This document shows, one piece after another, positions 36,211-48,986 of a stretch of DNA of 64,000 nucleotides; position 1 is the stretch's first letter; each line of letters starts with the position of its first letter. This DNA comes from Xestospongia muta. Its lineage: Eukaryota > Porifera > Demospongiae > Haplosclerida > Petrosiidae. The stretch spans positions 4,893,497-4,957,496 of the forward strand of contig OY848921.1 of the NCBI GenBank assembly GCA_963693285.1. The letters are read 5' to 3'. The translations under genes were made by a program, and so were the position numbers. The notes beneath the pieces were generated by a model that did no database searches, was not told the DNA's origin, and saw nothing but the letters and a program-made list of their open reading frames with translations.

Positions 36211-36844
36211 TTATTTTAGAGTTTTAACCTATTTAGACTACTTTATTAGTATATTTAAGACAGATAAACTTACTAAACTCTTTAGATCAGCTTATTTAAC
36301 CAGTTTTCACAGTTGATTTCTAATCTTTTTTAACTTTCAAAAAGCTCTAAACAGTTATTTTTAGCGTTTTAACCTATTTAGACAACTTTATTAGTATATT
36401 TAAACAGATAAACTTACTAAAATCCTTAGATCAGCTTATTTAACCAGTTTTCACAGATGATTTCTAATCTTTTTTAACTTTCAAAAAGCTCTAAACAGTT
36501 ATTTTTAGCGTTTTAACCTATTTAGACAACTTTATTAGTATATTTAAACATATAAACTTACTAAACTCCTTAGCTCAGCTTATTTAACCAGTTTTCACAG
36601 TTAATTTCTAATCTTTTTTAACTTTCAAAAAGCTCTAAACTCTTTATTTTAGAGTTTTAACCTATTTAGACTACTTTATTAGTATATTTAAGACAGATAA
36701 ACTTACTAAACTCTTTAGATCAGCTTATTTAACCAGTTTTCACAATTAATTTCTAATCTTTTTTAACTTTCAAAAAGCTCTAAACTCTTTATTTTAGAGT
36801 TTTAACCTATTTAGACTACTTTATTAGTATATTTAAGACAGATA

Positions 36845-38109
36845 AACTTACTAAACTCTTTAGATCAGCTTATTTAACCAGTTTTCACAGTTGATTTCTA
36901 ATCTTTTTTAACTTTCAAAAAGCTCTAAACAGTTATTTTTAGCGTTTTAACCTATTTAGACAACTTTATTAGTATATTTAAACAGATAAACTTACTAAAA
37001 TCCTTAGATCAGCTTATTTAACCAGTTTTCACAGATGATTTCTAATCTTTTTTAACTTTCAAAAAGCTCTAAACAGTTATTTTTAGCGTTTTAACCTATT
37101 TAGACAACTTTATTAGTATATTTAAACATATAAACTTACTAAACTCCTTAGCTCAGCTTATTTAACCAGTTTTCACAGTTAATTTCTAATCTTTTTTAAC
37201 TTTCAAAAAGCTCTAAACTCTTTATTTTAGAGTTTTAACCTATTTAGACTACTTTATTAGTATATTTAAGACAGATAAACTTACTAAACTCTTTAGATCA
37301 GCTTATTTAACCAGTTTTCACAATTAATTTCTAATCTTTTTTAACTTTCAAAAAGCTCTAAACTCTTTATTTTAGAGTTTTAACCTATTTAGACTACTTT
37401 ATTAGTATATTTAAAACAGATAAACTTACTAAACTCTTTAGATCAGCTTATTTAACCAGTTTTCACTGTTGATTTCTAATCTTTTTTAACATTCAAAAAG
37501 CTCTAAACAGTTATTTTTAGCGTTTTAACCTATTTAGACTACTTTATTAGTATATTTATGACAGATAAACTTTAGAAACTCTTTAGATCAGCTTATTTAA
37601 CCAGTTTTCACAGTTAATTTCTAATCTTTTTTAACTTTCAAAAAGCTCTAAACTCTTTATTTTAGAGTTTTAACCTATTTAGACTACTTTATTAGTATAT
37701 TTAAGACAGATAAACTTACTACACTCTTTAGATCAGCTAATTTAACCAGTTTTCACAGTTAATTTCTAATCTTTTTTAACTTTCAAAAAGCTCAAAACTA
37801 TTTATTTTAGAGTTTTAACCTATTTAGACTACTTTATTAGTATATTTAAGAGAGACAAACTTACTAAACTCTTTAGATCAGCTTCTTTAACCAGTTTTCA
37901 CAGTTAATTTCTAATCTTTTTATCTTTCAAATGCTCTAAACACTTTATTTTAGAGTTTTAACCTATTTAGACTACTTTATTAGTATATTTAATATAGATA
38001 AACTTACTAAACTCTTTAGATCAGCTTATTTAACCAGGTTTTCACAATTAATTTCTAATCTTTTTTAACTTTCAAAAAGCTCTAAACTCTTTATTTTAGA
38101 GTTTTAATC
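36845..38109 (+). repeat. 3469-bp-offset duplication, copy 2
   Basis: Copy of 33376-34640. Its first part is also duplicated immediately upstream at 578 bp (CACAGATGATTTC at 36456 and 37034), a 4-monomer tandem event. Its right part, from about 37531, belongs to the long duplication with 49 kb. Confidence 0.83.
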
Positions 38110-38220
38110 TCTTTAGACTACTTTATTAGTATATTTAAGACAGATAAACTTACTAAACTCTTTAGATCAGCTTATTTAACCAGTTTTCACAGTTAATTTC
38201 TAATCTTTTTTAACTTTCAA

Positions 38221-38250
38221 AAAGCTCTAAACTCTTTAGAGTTTTAACCT
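38221..38250 (+). repeat. Monomer with small deletion in the dyad spacer
   Basis: Here AAACTCTTTATTTTAGAG has become AAACTCTTTAGAG, a 5-bp loss between the two TTTA words. It shortens the dyad and brings the CTCTAAA and TTTAGAG arms closer together. The related copy near 49680 is full length, so this change is private. Confidence 0.85.
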
Positions 38251-41139
38251 ATTTAGACTACTTTATTAGTATATTTAAGACAGATAAACTTACTAAACTC
38301 TTTAGATCAGCTTATTTAACCAGTTTTCACAATTAATTTCTAAATCTTTTTAACTTTCAAAAAGCTCTAAACACTTTATTTTAGAGTTTTAACCTATTTA
38401 GACTTCTTTATTAGTATAATTAAGCGATATAAACTTACTAAACTCTTTAGATCAGCTTATTTAACCAGTTTTCACAGTTGATTTCTAATCTTTTTTAACT
38501 TTCAACAAGCTCTAATCAGTTATTTTTAGCGTTTTAACCTATTTAGACAACTTTATTAGTATATTTTATTGAGATAAACTTACTAAACTCTTTAGATCAG
38601 CTTATTTAACCAGTTTTCACAATTAATTTCTAATCTTTTTTAACTTTCAAAAAGCTCTAAACTCTTTATTTTAGAGTTTTAACCTATTTAGACTACTTTA
38701 TTAGTATATTTAAGAGAGATAAACTTACTAAACTCTTTAGATCAGCTTATTTAACCAGTTTTCACAGTTGATTTCTAATCTTTTTTAACTTTCAAAAAGC
38801 TCTAAACACTTTATTTTAGAGTTTTAACCTATTTAGACTACTTTATTAGTATATTTAAGAGAGATAAACTTACTAAACTCTTTAGATCAGCTTATTTAAC
38901 CAGTTTTCACAGTTGATTTCTAATCTTTTTTAACTTTCAAAAAGCTCTAAACTCTTTATTTTAGAGTTTTAACCTATTTAGACTACTTTATTAGTATATT
39001 TAAGACAGATAAACTTACTAAACTCGTTAGATCAGCTTATTTAACCAGTTTTCACACTTAATTCTAATCTTTTTTAACTTTCAAAAAGCTCTAAACAGTT
39101 ATTTTTAGCGTTTTAACCTAGTTAGACCTCTTCCTTAGTATATTTAAAAGAGATAAACTTACTAAACTCTTTAGATCAGCTTATTTAACCAGTTTTCACA
39201 GTTAATTTCTAATCTTTTTTAACTTTCAAAAAGCTCTTAACAGTTATTTTCTGCGTTTTAACCTATTTAGACTACTTTATTAGTATATTTAAGACAGATA
39301 AACTTACTAAACTCTTTAGATCACCTTATTTAACCAGTTTTCACACTTAATTTCTAAACTTTTTTAACTTTCAAAAAGCTCTAAACACTTTATTTTAGAG
39401 TTTAAACCTATTTAGACTACTTTATTAGTATATTTAAGACAGATAAACTTACTAAACTCTTTAGATCAGCTTATTTAACCAGTTTTCACAGTTAATTTCT
39501 AATCTTTTTTAACTTTCAAAAAGCTCTAAACTCTTTATTTTAGAGTTTTAACCTATTTAGACTACTTTATTAGTATATTTAAGAGAGATAAACTTACTAA
39601 ACTCTTTAGATCAGCTTATTTAACCAGTTTTAACAGTTAATTTCTAATCTTTTTTAACTTTCAAAAAGCTCTAAACTCTTTATTTTAGAGTTTTAACCTA
39701 TTTAGACTACTTTATTAGTATTTTTAAGTGAAATAAACTTACTAAACTCTTTAGATCAGCTTATTTAACCAGTATTCACAGTTAATTTCTGATCTTTTTA
39801 ACTTTCAAAAAGCTCTAAACAGTTTATTTTAGAGTTTTAACCTATTTAGACTACTTTATTAGTATATTTAATATAGATAAACTTACTAAACTCTTTAGAT
39901 CAGCTTATTTAAACAGTTTTCACAGTTAATTTCTAATCTTTTTTAACTTTTAAAAAGCTATAAACAGTTATTTTTAGCGTTTTAACCTATTTAGACCACT
40001 TTATTAGTATGTTTAAGACAGATAAACTTACGAAACTCTTTAGATCATCTTATTTAACCAGTTTTCACAGTTAATTTCTAATCTTTTTTAACTTTCAAAA
40101 AGCTCTAAACTCTTTATTTTAGAGTTTTAACCTATTTAGACTACTTTATTAGTATATTTAAGACAGATAAACTTACTAAACTCTTTAGATCAACTTATTT
40201 AACCAGTTTTCACAGTTAATTTCTAATCTTTTTTAACTATCAAAAAGCTGTAAACTGTTTATTTTAGAGTTTTAACCTATTTAGACTACTTTATTAGTAT
40301 TTTTAAGTGAGATAAACTTACTAAACTCTTTAGATCGGCTTATTTAACCAGTATTCACAGTTGATTTCTAATCTTTTTTAACTTTGAAAAAGCTCTAATC
40401 AGTTATTTTTAGCGTTTTAACCTATTTAGACAACTTTATTAGTATATTTAAGAGAGATAAACTTACTAAACTCTTTAGATCAGCTTATTTAACCAGTTTT
40501 CACAGTTAATTTCTAATCTTTTTTAACTTTCAAAAAGCTCTAAACTCTTTATTTTAGAGTTTTAACCTACTTAGACTACTTTATTAGTATATTTAAGAGA
40601 GATAAACTTACTAAACTCTTTAGATCACCTTATTTAACCAGTTTTCACAGTTGATTTCTAATCTTTTTTAACTTTCAAAAAGATGTAAACACTGTATTTT
40701 AGAGTTTTAACCTATTTAGACTACTTTATTAGTATATTTAAGACAGATAAACTTACTAAACTCTTTAGATCAGCTTATTTAACCAGTTTTCACAGTTGAT
40801 TTCTAAACTTTTTTAACTTTCAAAAAGCTCTAAACTCTTTATTTTAGAGTTTTAATCTATTTAGACTACTTTATTAGTGTATTTAAGACAGATAAACTTA
40901 CTAAACTCTTTAGATCAGCTTATTTAACCAGTTTTCACACTTAATTTCTAATCTTTTTTAACTTTCAAAAAGCTCTAAACAGTTATTTTTAGCATTTTAA
41001 CCTAGTTAGACCACTTCCTTAGTATATTTAAAAGAGATAAACTTACTAAACTCTTTAGATCAGCTTATTTAACCAGTTTTCACAGTTAATTTCTAATCTT
41101 TTTTAACTTTCAAAAAGCTCTAAACAGTTATTTTCAGCG

Positions 41140-41226
41140 TTTTAACCTATTTAGACCACTTTATTAGTATATTTAAGACAGATAAACTTACTAAACTCTT
41201 TAGATCAGTATTTTTAAGTGAAATAG
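41140..41226 (+). repeat. Composite 87-bp monomer, occurrence 1
   Basis: The monomer runs normally to TTTAGATCAG (consensus 60-69), then continues with TATTTTTAAGTGAAATAG and enters the next monomer at TTTTAATC. The inserted word matches the variant AGTATTTTTAAGTGAAATAA seen at consensus 27-46 elsewhere (near 8576, 39718, 51034). The simplest reading is two jumps, at AGTAT and at AATA/TAG. The result is 87 bp long instead of 145. The same composite lies at 48892-48978 and 52455-52541. Confidence 0.9.
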
Positions 41227-44200
41227 TTTTAATCTATTTAGACTACTTTATTAGTATATTTAAGACAGATAAACTTACTAAACTCTTTAGATCACCTTAT
41301 TTAACCAGTTTTCGCAATTAATTTCTAATCTTTCTTAACTTTCAAAAAGCTCTAAACTATTTATTTTAGAGTTTTAACCTATTTAGACTACTTTATTAGT
41401 ATATTTAAGAGAGATAAACTTACTAAACTCTTTAGATCAGCTTATTTAACCAGTTTTCACAATTAATTTCTAATCTTTTTTAACTTTCAAAAAGCTCTAA
41501 ACACTTTATTTTAGAGTTTTAACCTATTTAGACTACTTTATTAGTATATTTAAGACAGATAAACTTACTAAACTCTTTAGATCAGCTTATTTAACCAGTT
41601 TTCACAGTTAATTTCTAATCTTTTTCAACTTTCAAAAAGCTCTAAACACTTTATTTTAGAGTTTTAACCTATTTAGACTACTTTATTAGTATATTTAAGA
41701 GAGATAAACTTACTAAACTCTTTAGATCAGCTTCTTTAACCAGTTTTCACAGTTGATTTCTAATCTTTTTTAACTTTCAAAAAGGTCTAAACAGTTATTT
41801 TTAGCGTTTTAAGCTATTTAGACTACTTTATTAGTATATTTAAGACAGATAAACTTACTAAGCAGTTTAGATCAGCTTATTTAACCAGTTTTCACAGTTA
41901 GTTTCTAATTTTTTTAACTTTCAAAAATGTCGTAGCAATTATTTTTAGCGTTTTAACCTATTTAGACTACTTTATTAGTATATTTAAGAGAGATAAAGTT
42001 ACTAAACTCTTTAGATCACCTTATTTAACCAGTTTTCACAGTTAATTTCTAATCTGTTTTAACTTTCAAAAAGCTCTAAACTCTTTATTTTAGAGTTTTA
42101 ACCTGTTTAGACTACTTTATTAGTATATTTAAGACAGATAAACTTACTAAACTCTTTAGATCAGCTTATTTAACCAGTTTTCACAGTTAATTTCTAATCT
42201 TTTTTAACTTTCAAAAAGCTCTAAACTCTTTATTTTAGAGTTTTAATCTATTTCGACTACTTTATTAGTATATTTAAGACAGATAAACTTACTAAACTCT
42301 TTAGATCACCTTATTTAACCAGTTTTCACAATTAATTTCTAATCTTTTTTAACTTTCAAAAAGCTCTAAACACTTTATTTTAGAGTTTTAACCTATTTAG
42401 ACTACTTTATTAGTATATTTAAGAGAGATAAACTTACTAAACTCTTTAGATCAGCTTATTTAACCAGTTTTCACAGATAATTTCTAATCTTTTTTAACTT
42501 TCAAAAAGCTCTAAACACTTTATTTTAGAGTTTTAACCTATTTAGAATACTTTATTAGTATATTTAAGACAGATTAACTTACTAAACTCTTTAGATCAGC
42601 TTATTTAACCAGTTTTCACAGTTAATTTCTAATCTTTTTTGACTTTCAAAAAGCTCTAAACACTTTATTTTAAAGTTTTAACCTATTTAGACTTCTTTAA
42701 TAGCATATTTAAGACAGACAAACTTACTAAACTCTTTAGATCAGCTTATTTAACCAATTTTTACAGTTAATTTCTAATCTTTTTTAACTTTCAAAAAGGT
42801 CTAAACAGTTATTTTTAGCGTTTTAACCTATTTAGACTACTTTATTAGTATATTTAAGACAGAATAACTTACTAAACTCTTTAGATCACCTTATCTAACC
42901 AGTTTTCACAGTTAATTTCTAATCTTTTTTAACTTACAAAAAGCTTTAAACACTTTATTTTAGAGTTTTAACCTATTTAGACTACTTCATTAGTATATTT
43001 AAGACAGATAAACTTACTAAACTCTTTAGATCAGCTTATTTAACCAGTTTTCACAGTTAATTTCTAATTTTTTTAACTTTCAAAAAGGTCTAAACAGTTA
43101 TTTTTAGCTTTTTAACCTATTTAGACTACATTATTAGTATACTTAAGAGAGATAAACTTACTAAACTCTTTAGATCAGGTTATTTAACCAGTTATCACAG
43201 TTAATTTGTCATCTTTTTTAACTTTCAAAAGCTCTAAAGTCTTTATTTTAGAGTTTTAACCTATTTCGACTACTTTATTAGTATATTTAAGACAGATAAA
43301 CTTACTAAACTCTTTAGATCAACTTATTTAACCAGTTTTCACAGTTAATTTCTAATCTTTTTTAACTTTCAAAAAGCTCTAAACAGTTATTTTTAGCTTT
43401 TTAACCTATTTAGACTACTTTATTAGTATATTTAAGACAGATAAACTTACTAAACTCTTTAGATCAGCTTATTTAACCAGTTTTCACAGTTAATTTGTCA
43501 TCTTTTTTAACTTTCAAAAAGTTCTAAACTCTTTATTTTAGAGTTTTAACCTATTTAGACTACTTTATTAGTATATTTAAGACAGATAACCTTACTAAAC
43601 TCTTTAGATCAGCTTATTTAACCAGTTTTTATAGTTAATTTCTATTCTTTTTTAACTTTCAAAAAGCTCTAAACGCTTTATTTTAGAGTTTTAACCTATT
43701 TAGACTACTTTATTAGTATATTTAAGACAGATACACTTACTAAACTCTTTAGATCACCTTATTTAACCAGTTTTCACAGTTAATTTCTAATCTTTTTTAA
43801 CTTTCAAAAAGCTCTAAACACTTTATTTTAGAGTTTTAACCTATTTAGACTACTTTATTAGTATATTTAAGAGAGATAAACTTACTAAACTCTTTAGATC
43901 AGCTTAATTAACCAGTTTCACAGTTAATTTCTAAACTTTTTTAACTTTCAAAAAGCTCTAAACTCTTTATTTTAGAGTTTTAACCTATTTAGATTACTTT
44001 ATTAGTATATTTAAGACAGATAAACTTACTAAACTCTTTAGATCAGCTTATTTAACCAGTTTTCACAGTTAATTTCTAATCTTTTTAACTTTCAAAAAGC
44101 TCTAAACACTTTATTTTAGAGTTTTAACCTATTTAGACTACTTTATTAGTATATTTAAGACAGATAAACTTACTAAACTCTTTAGATCAGCTTAATTAAC

Positions 44201-44400
44201 CAGTTTTCACAGTTAATTTCTAAACTTTTTTAACTTTGAAAAAGCTCTAAACTCTTTATTTTAGAGTTTTAACCTATTTAGACTACTTTATTAGTATATT
44301 TAAGACAGATAAACTTACTAAACTCTTTAGATCAGCTTATTTAACCAGTTTTCACAGTTGATTTCTAATCTTTTTTAACTTTCAAAAAGGTCTAAACAGT

Positions 44401-44977
44401 TATTTTTAGCGTTTTAAGCTATTTAGACTACTTTATTAGTATATTTAAGACAGATAAACTTACTAAACAGTTTAGATCAAGTTATTTAACCAGTTTTCAC
44501 AGTTAATTTCTAATTTTTTTAAATTTCAAAAAGCTCTAAACAGTTATTTTTAGCGTTTTAAACTATTTAGACTACTTTAGTAGTATATTTAAGACAGATA
44601 ATTTTGCTAAACTCTTTAGATCAGCTTATTTAACCAGTTTTCACAGTTAACTTCTAATCTTTTTTAACTTTCAAAAAGCTCTAAATAGTTTATTTTAAAG
44701 TTTTAAACTATTTAGACTACTTTATTAGTATATTTAAGACAGATAAACTTACTAAACTCTTTAGATCACCTTATTTATCCAGTTTTCACAGTTAATTTTT
44801 TATCTTTTTAACTTTCAAAAAGCTCTAAACACTTTATTTTAGATTTTTAACCTATTTAGACTACTTTATTAGTATATTTAAGACAGATACACTTACTAAA
44901 CCCTTTAGATCAGCTTATCTAACCAGTTTACACAGTTAATTTCTAATTTTTTTAACTTTCAAAAATGCCTAAACAGT
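44401..44977 (+). repeat. 577-bp (4-monomer) tandem duplication, copy 1
   Basis: Contains GTTTTAAGCTATTTAG, AAACAGTTTAGATCAAG, AAATTTCAAAAAG, TTTAGTAGTATATTT, AGATAATTTTGCTAAAC (44601), GTTAACTTC, AAATAGTTTATTTTAAAG, TTTATCCAG and TTTTAGATTTTTAACC. All recur 577 bp downstream. I saw no difference between the two copies apart from their flanks, including the private AAATAGTTTATT (AAACAGTTTATT in the related copies near 46710 and 47865). Confidence 0.88.
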
Positions 44978-45554
44978 TATTTTTAGCGTTTTAAGCTATT
45001 TAGACTACTTTATTAGTATATTTAAGACAGATAAACTTACTAAACAGTTTAGATCAAGTTATTTAACCAGTTTTCACAGTTAATTTCTAATTTTTTTAAA
45101 TTTCAAAAAGCTCTAAACAGTTATTTTTAGCGTTTTAAACTATTTAGACTACTTTAGTAGTATATTTAAGACAGATAATTTTGCTAAACTCTTTAGATCA
45201 GCTTATTTAACCAGTTTTCACAGTTAACTTCTAATCTTTTTTAACTTTCAAAAAGCTCTAAATAGTTTATTTTAAAGTTTTAAACTATTTAGACTACTTT
45301 ATTAGTATATTTAAGACAGATAAACTTACTAAACTCTTTAGATCACCTTATTTATCCAGTTTTCACAGTTAATTTTTTATCTTTTTAACTTTCAAAAAGC
45401 TCTAAACACTTTATTTTAGATTTTTAACCTATTTAGACTACTTTATTAGTATATTTAAGACAGATACACTTACTAAACCCTTTAGATCAGCTTATCTAAC
45501 CAGTTTACACAGTTAATTTCTAATTTTTTTAACTTTCAAAAATGCCTAAACAGT
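44978..45554 (+). repeat. 577-bp (4-monomer) tandem duplication, copy 2
   Basis: Tandem copy of 44401-44977 (AGATAATTTTGC anchor at 45178). The same block appears twice more at 46623 and 47779 and again at 55336, so this local family has five members in the window. Confidence 0.88.
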
Positions 45555-45764
45555 TATTTTTAGCGTTTTAACCTATTTAGACTACTTTATTAGTATATTT
45601 AACACAGATAAACTTACTAAACTCTTTAGATCAGCTTATTTAACCAGTTTTGACAATTAATTTCTAATCTTTTTTAACTTTCAAAAAGCTCTAAACAGTT
45701 TATTTTAGAGTTGTAACCTATTTATACTACTTTATTAGTATATTTAAGACAGATACACTTACTA

Positions 45765-46920
45765 AACTCTTTAGATCACCTTATTTAACCAGTTTTCACA
45801 GTTAATTTCTAATCTTTTTTAACTTTCAAAAAGCTCTAAACACTTTATTTTAGAGTTTTAACCTATTTAGACTACTTTATTAGTATATTTAAGACAGATA
45901 AACTTACTAAACTCTTTAGATCAGCTTAATTAACCAGTTTCACAGTTAATTTCTAAACTTTTTTAACTTTCAAAAAGCTCTAAACTCTTTATTTTAGAGT
46001 TTTAACCTATTTAGATTACTTTATTAGTATATTTAAGACAGATAAACTTACTAAACTCTTTAGATCACCTTATTTAACCAGTTTTCACAGTTAATTTCTA
46101 ATCTTTTTAACTTTCAAAAAGCTCTAAACACTTTATTTTAGAGTTTTAACCTATTTAGACTACTTTATTAGTATATTTAAGACAGATAAACTTACTAAAC
46201 TCTTTAGATCAGCTTAATTAACCAGTTTTCACAGTTAATTTCTAAACTTTTTTAACTTTCAAAAAGCTCTAAACAGTTTATTTTAGAGTTTTAACCTATT
46301 TAGACTACTTTATTAGTATATTTAAGACAGATAAACTTACTAAACTCTTTAGATCAGCTTATTTAACCAGTTTTCACAGTTGATTTCTAATCTTTTTTAA
46401 CTTTCAAAAAGGTCTAAACAGTTATTTTTAGCGTTTTAAGCTATTTAGACTACTTTATTAGTATATTTAAGACAGATAAACTTACTAAACAGTTTAGATC
46501 AAGTTATTTAACCAGTTTTCACAGTTAATTTCTAATTTTTTTAAATTTCAAAAAGCTCTAAACAGTTATTTTTAGCGTTTTAAACTATTTAGACTACTTT
46601 AGTAGTATATTTAAGACAGATAATTTTGCTAAACTCTTTAGATCAGCTTATTTAACCAGTTTTCACAGTTAACTTCTAATCTTTTTTAACTTTCAAAAAG
46701 CTCTAAACAGTTTATTTTAAAGTTTTAAACTATTTAGACTACTTTATTAGTATATTTAAGACAGATAAACTTACTAAACTCTTTAGATCACCTTATTTAT
46801 CCAGTTTTCACAGTTAATTTTTTATCTTTTTAACTTTCAAAAAGCTCTAAACACTTTATTTTAGATTTTTAACCTATTTAGACTACTTTATTAGTATATT
46901 TAAGACAGATACACTTACTA
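45765..46920 (+). repeat. Higher-order repeat C, unit 1 (1156 bp, 8 monomers)
   Basis: Phased on GCTTAATTAACCAGTTTCAC (45923 and 47079) and AGATAATTTTGC (46623 and 47779), both 1156 bp apart. The order is: AGATACAC monomer, TTAATTAACCAGTTTCAC, TTTAGATTAC, a second TTAATTAACC, CAGTTGATTTC with AAAGGTC, AAGCTATTTAG, AAATTTCAAAAAG, AATTTTGC and TTTATCCAG. A looser relative starts near 43730. Confidence 0.87.
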
Positions 46921-48076
46921 AACTCTTTAGATCACCTTATTTAACCAGTTTTCACAGTTAATTTCTAATCTTTTTTAACTTTCAAAAAGCTCTAAACACT
47001 TTATTTTAGAGTTTTAACCTATTTAGACTACTTTATTAGTATATTTAAGACAGATAAACTTACTAAACTCTTTAGATCAGCTTAATTAACCAGTTTCACA
47101 GTTAATTTCTAAACTTTTTTAACTTTCAAAAAGCTCTAAACTCTTTATTTTAGAGTTTTAACCTATTTAGATTACTTTATTAGTATATTTAAGACAGATA
47201 AACTTACTAAACTCTTTAGATCACCTTATTTAACCAGTTTTCACAGTTAATTTCTAATCTTTTTAACTTTCAAAAAGCTCTAAACACTTTATTTTAGAGT
47301 TTTAACCTATTTAGACTACTTTATTAGTATATTTAAGACAGATAAACTTACTAAACTCTTTAGATCAGCTTAATTAACCAGTTTTCACAGTTAATTTCTA
47401 AACTTTTTTAACTTTCAAAAAGCTCTAAACTCTTTATTTTAGAGTTTTAACCTATTTAGACTACTTTATTAGTATATTTAAGACAGATAAACTTACTAAA
47501 CTCTTTAGATCAGCTTATTTAACCAGTTTTCACAGTTGATTTCTAATCTTTTTTAACTTTCAAAAAGGTCTAAACAGTTATTTTTAGCGTTTTAAGCTAT
47601 TTAGACTACTTTATTAGTATATTTAAGACAGATAAACTTACTAAACAGTTTAGATCAAGTTATTTAACCAGTTTTCACAGTTAATTTCTAATTTTTTTAA
47701 ATTTCAAAAAGCTCTAAACAGTTATTTTTAGCGTTTTAAACTATTTAGACTACTTTAGTAGTATATTTAAGACAGATAATTTTGCTAAACTCTTTAGATC
47801 AGCTTATTTAACCAGTTTTCACAGTTAACTTCTAATCTTTTTTAACTTTCAAAAAGCTCTAAACAGTTTATTTTAAAGTTTTAAACTATTTAGACTACTT
47901 TATTAGTATATTTAAGACAGATAAACTTACTAAACTCTTTAGATCACCTTATTTATCCAGTTTTCACAGTTAATTTTTTATCTTTTTAACTTTCAAAAAG
48001 CTCTAAACACTTTATTTTAGATTTTTAACCTATTTAGACTACTTTATTAGTATATTTAAGACAGATACACTTACTA
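46921..48076 (+). repeat. Higher-order repeat C, unit 2 (1156 bp, 8 monomers)
   Basis: In-register copy of unit 1. The block from about 47041 to 48230, including the following GTATGTTTAAGTAAG monomer (48194), recurs at about 54600-55790 at offset 7557 (AGATAATTTTGC 47779 and 55336; GTATGTTTAAG 48194 and 55751). Repeat C therefore occurs on both sides of the long duplication copy 2. Confidence 0.87.
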
Positions 48077-48891
48077 AACTCTTTAGATCAGCTTATCTAA
48101 CCAGTTTACACAGTTAATTTCTAATTTTTTTAACTTTCAAAAATGTCTAAACAGTTATTTTTAGCGTTTTAACCTATTTAGACTACTTTATTAGTATGTT
48201 TAAGTAAGATAAACTTACTAAACTCTTTAGATCAACTTATTTAACCAGTTTTCACAGTTAATTTCTAATCTTTTTTAACTTTCAAAAAGCTCTAAACTCT
48301 TTATTTTAGAGTTTTAATCTATTTAGACTACTTTATTAGTATATTTAAGACAGATAAACTTACTAAACTCTTTAGATCAGCTTATTTAACCAGTTTTGAC
48401 AATTAATTTCTAATCTTTTTTAACTTTCAAAAAGCTCTAAACAGTTTATTTTAGAGTTTTAACCTATTTAGACTACTTTATTAGTATATTTAAGACAGAT
48501 AAACTTATTAAACTCTTTAGATCAGCTTATTTAACCAGTTTTCACAATTAATTTCTAATCTTTTTTAACTTTCAAAAAGCTCTAAACAGTTATTTTTAGC
48601 GTTTTAACCTAGTTAGACCACTTCCTTAGTATATTTAAAAGAGATAAACTTACTAAACTCTTTAGATCAGCTTATTTAACCAGTTTTCACAGTTAATTTC
48701 TAATCTTTTTTAACTTTCAAAAAGCTCTAAACAGTTATTTTCAGCGTTTTAACCTATTTAGACCACTTTATTAGTATATTTAAGAGAGATAAACTTACTA
48801 AACTCTTTAGATCACCTTATTTAACCAGTTTTCACACTTAATTTCTAAACTTTTTTAACTTTCAAAAAGCTCTAAACACTTTATTTTAGAG

Positions 48892-48978
48892 TTTTAACCT
48901 ATATAGACTACTTTATTAGTATATTTAAGACAGATAAACTTACTAAACTCTTTAGATCAGTATTTTTAAGTGAAATAG
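48892..48978 (+). repeat. Composite 87-bp monomer, occurrence 2
   Basis: Identical junctions to 41140-41226, but followed by a different monomer (ACTTTATTAGAGTATTTATGACAG), which begins the 49 kb copy of the long duplication. The flanking type IIb and TTTTCAGCG monomers on its left match those left of 41140. Confidence 0.9.
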
Positions 48979-48986
48979 TTTTAATC

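Larger units (their letters stand above)
37531..43690 (+). repeat. Long segmental duplication, copy 1 (about 6.2 kb)
   Basis: Ordered markers recur about 10.6-11.5 kb downstream: TGACAG (37559 and 49015, offset 11456), GTGAAATAAAC (39728 and 51044, 11316), the composite 87-bp monomer (41208 and 52523, 11315), ACTAAGCAG (41862 and 53177, 11315), AGAATAAC (42861 and 53451, 10590) and GATAACC (43585 and 54321, 10736). The steps equal about one monomer lost, five monomers lost and one gained in the other copy. The copies share rare variants such as CTTTATAG, GTTTTCGCAATT and TTTTCTGCG. Confidence 0.85.

Noticed and set aside
41140..41226. Insertion of a mobile element at the composite monomers
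   Set aside because: Every base of the odd segment can be derived from satellite variants seen elsewhere. There are no terminal repeats, target-site duplications or foreign sequence.
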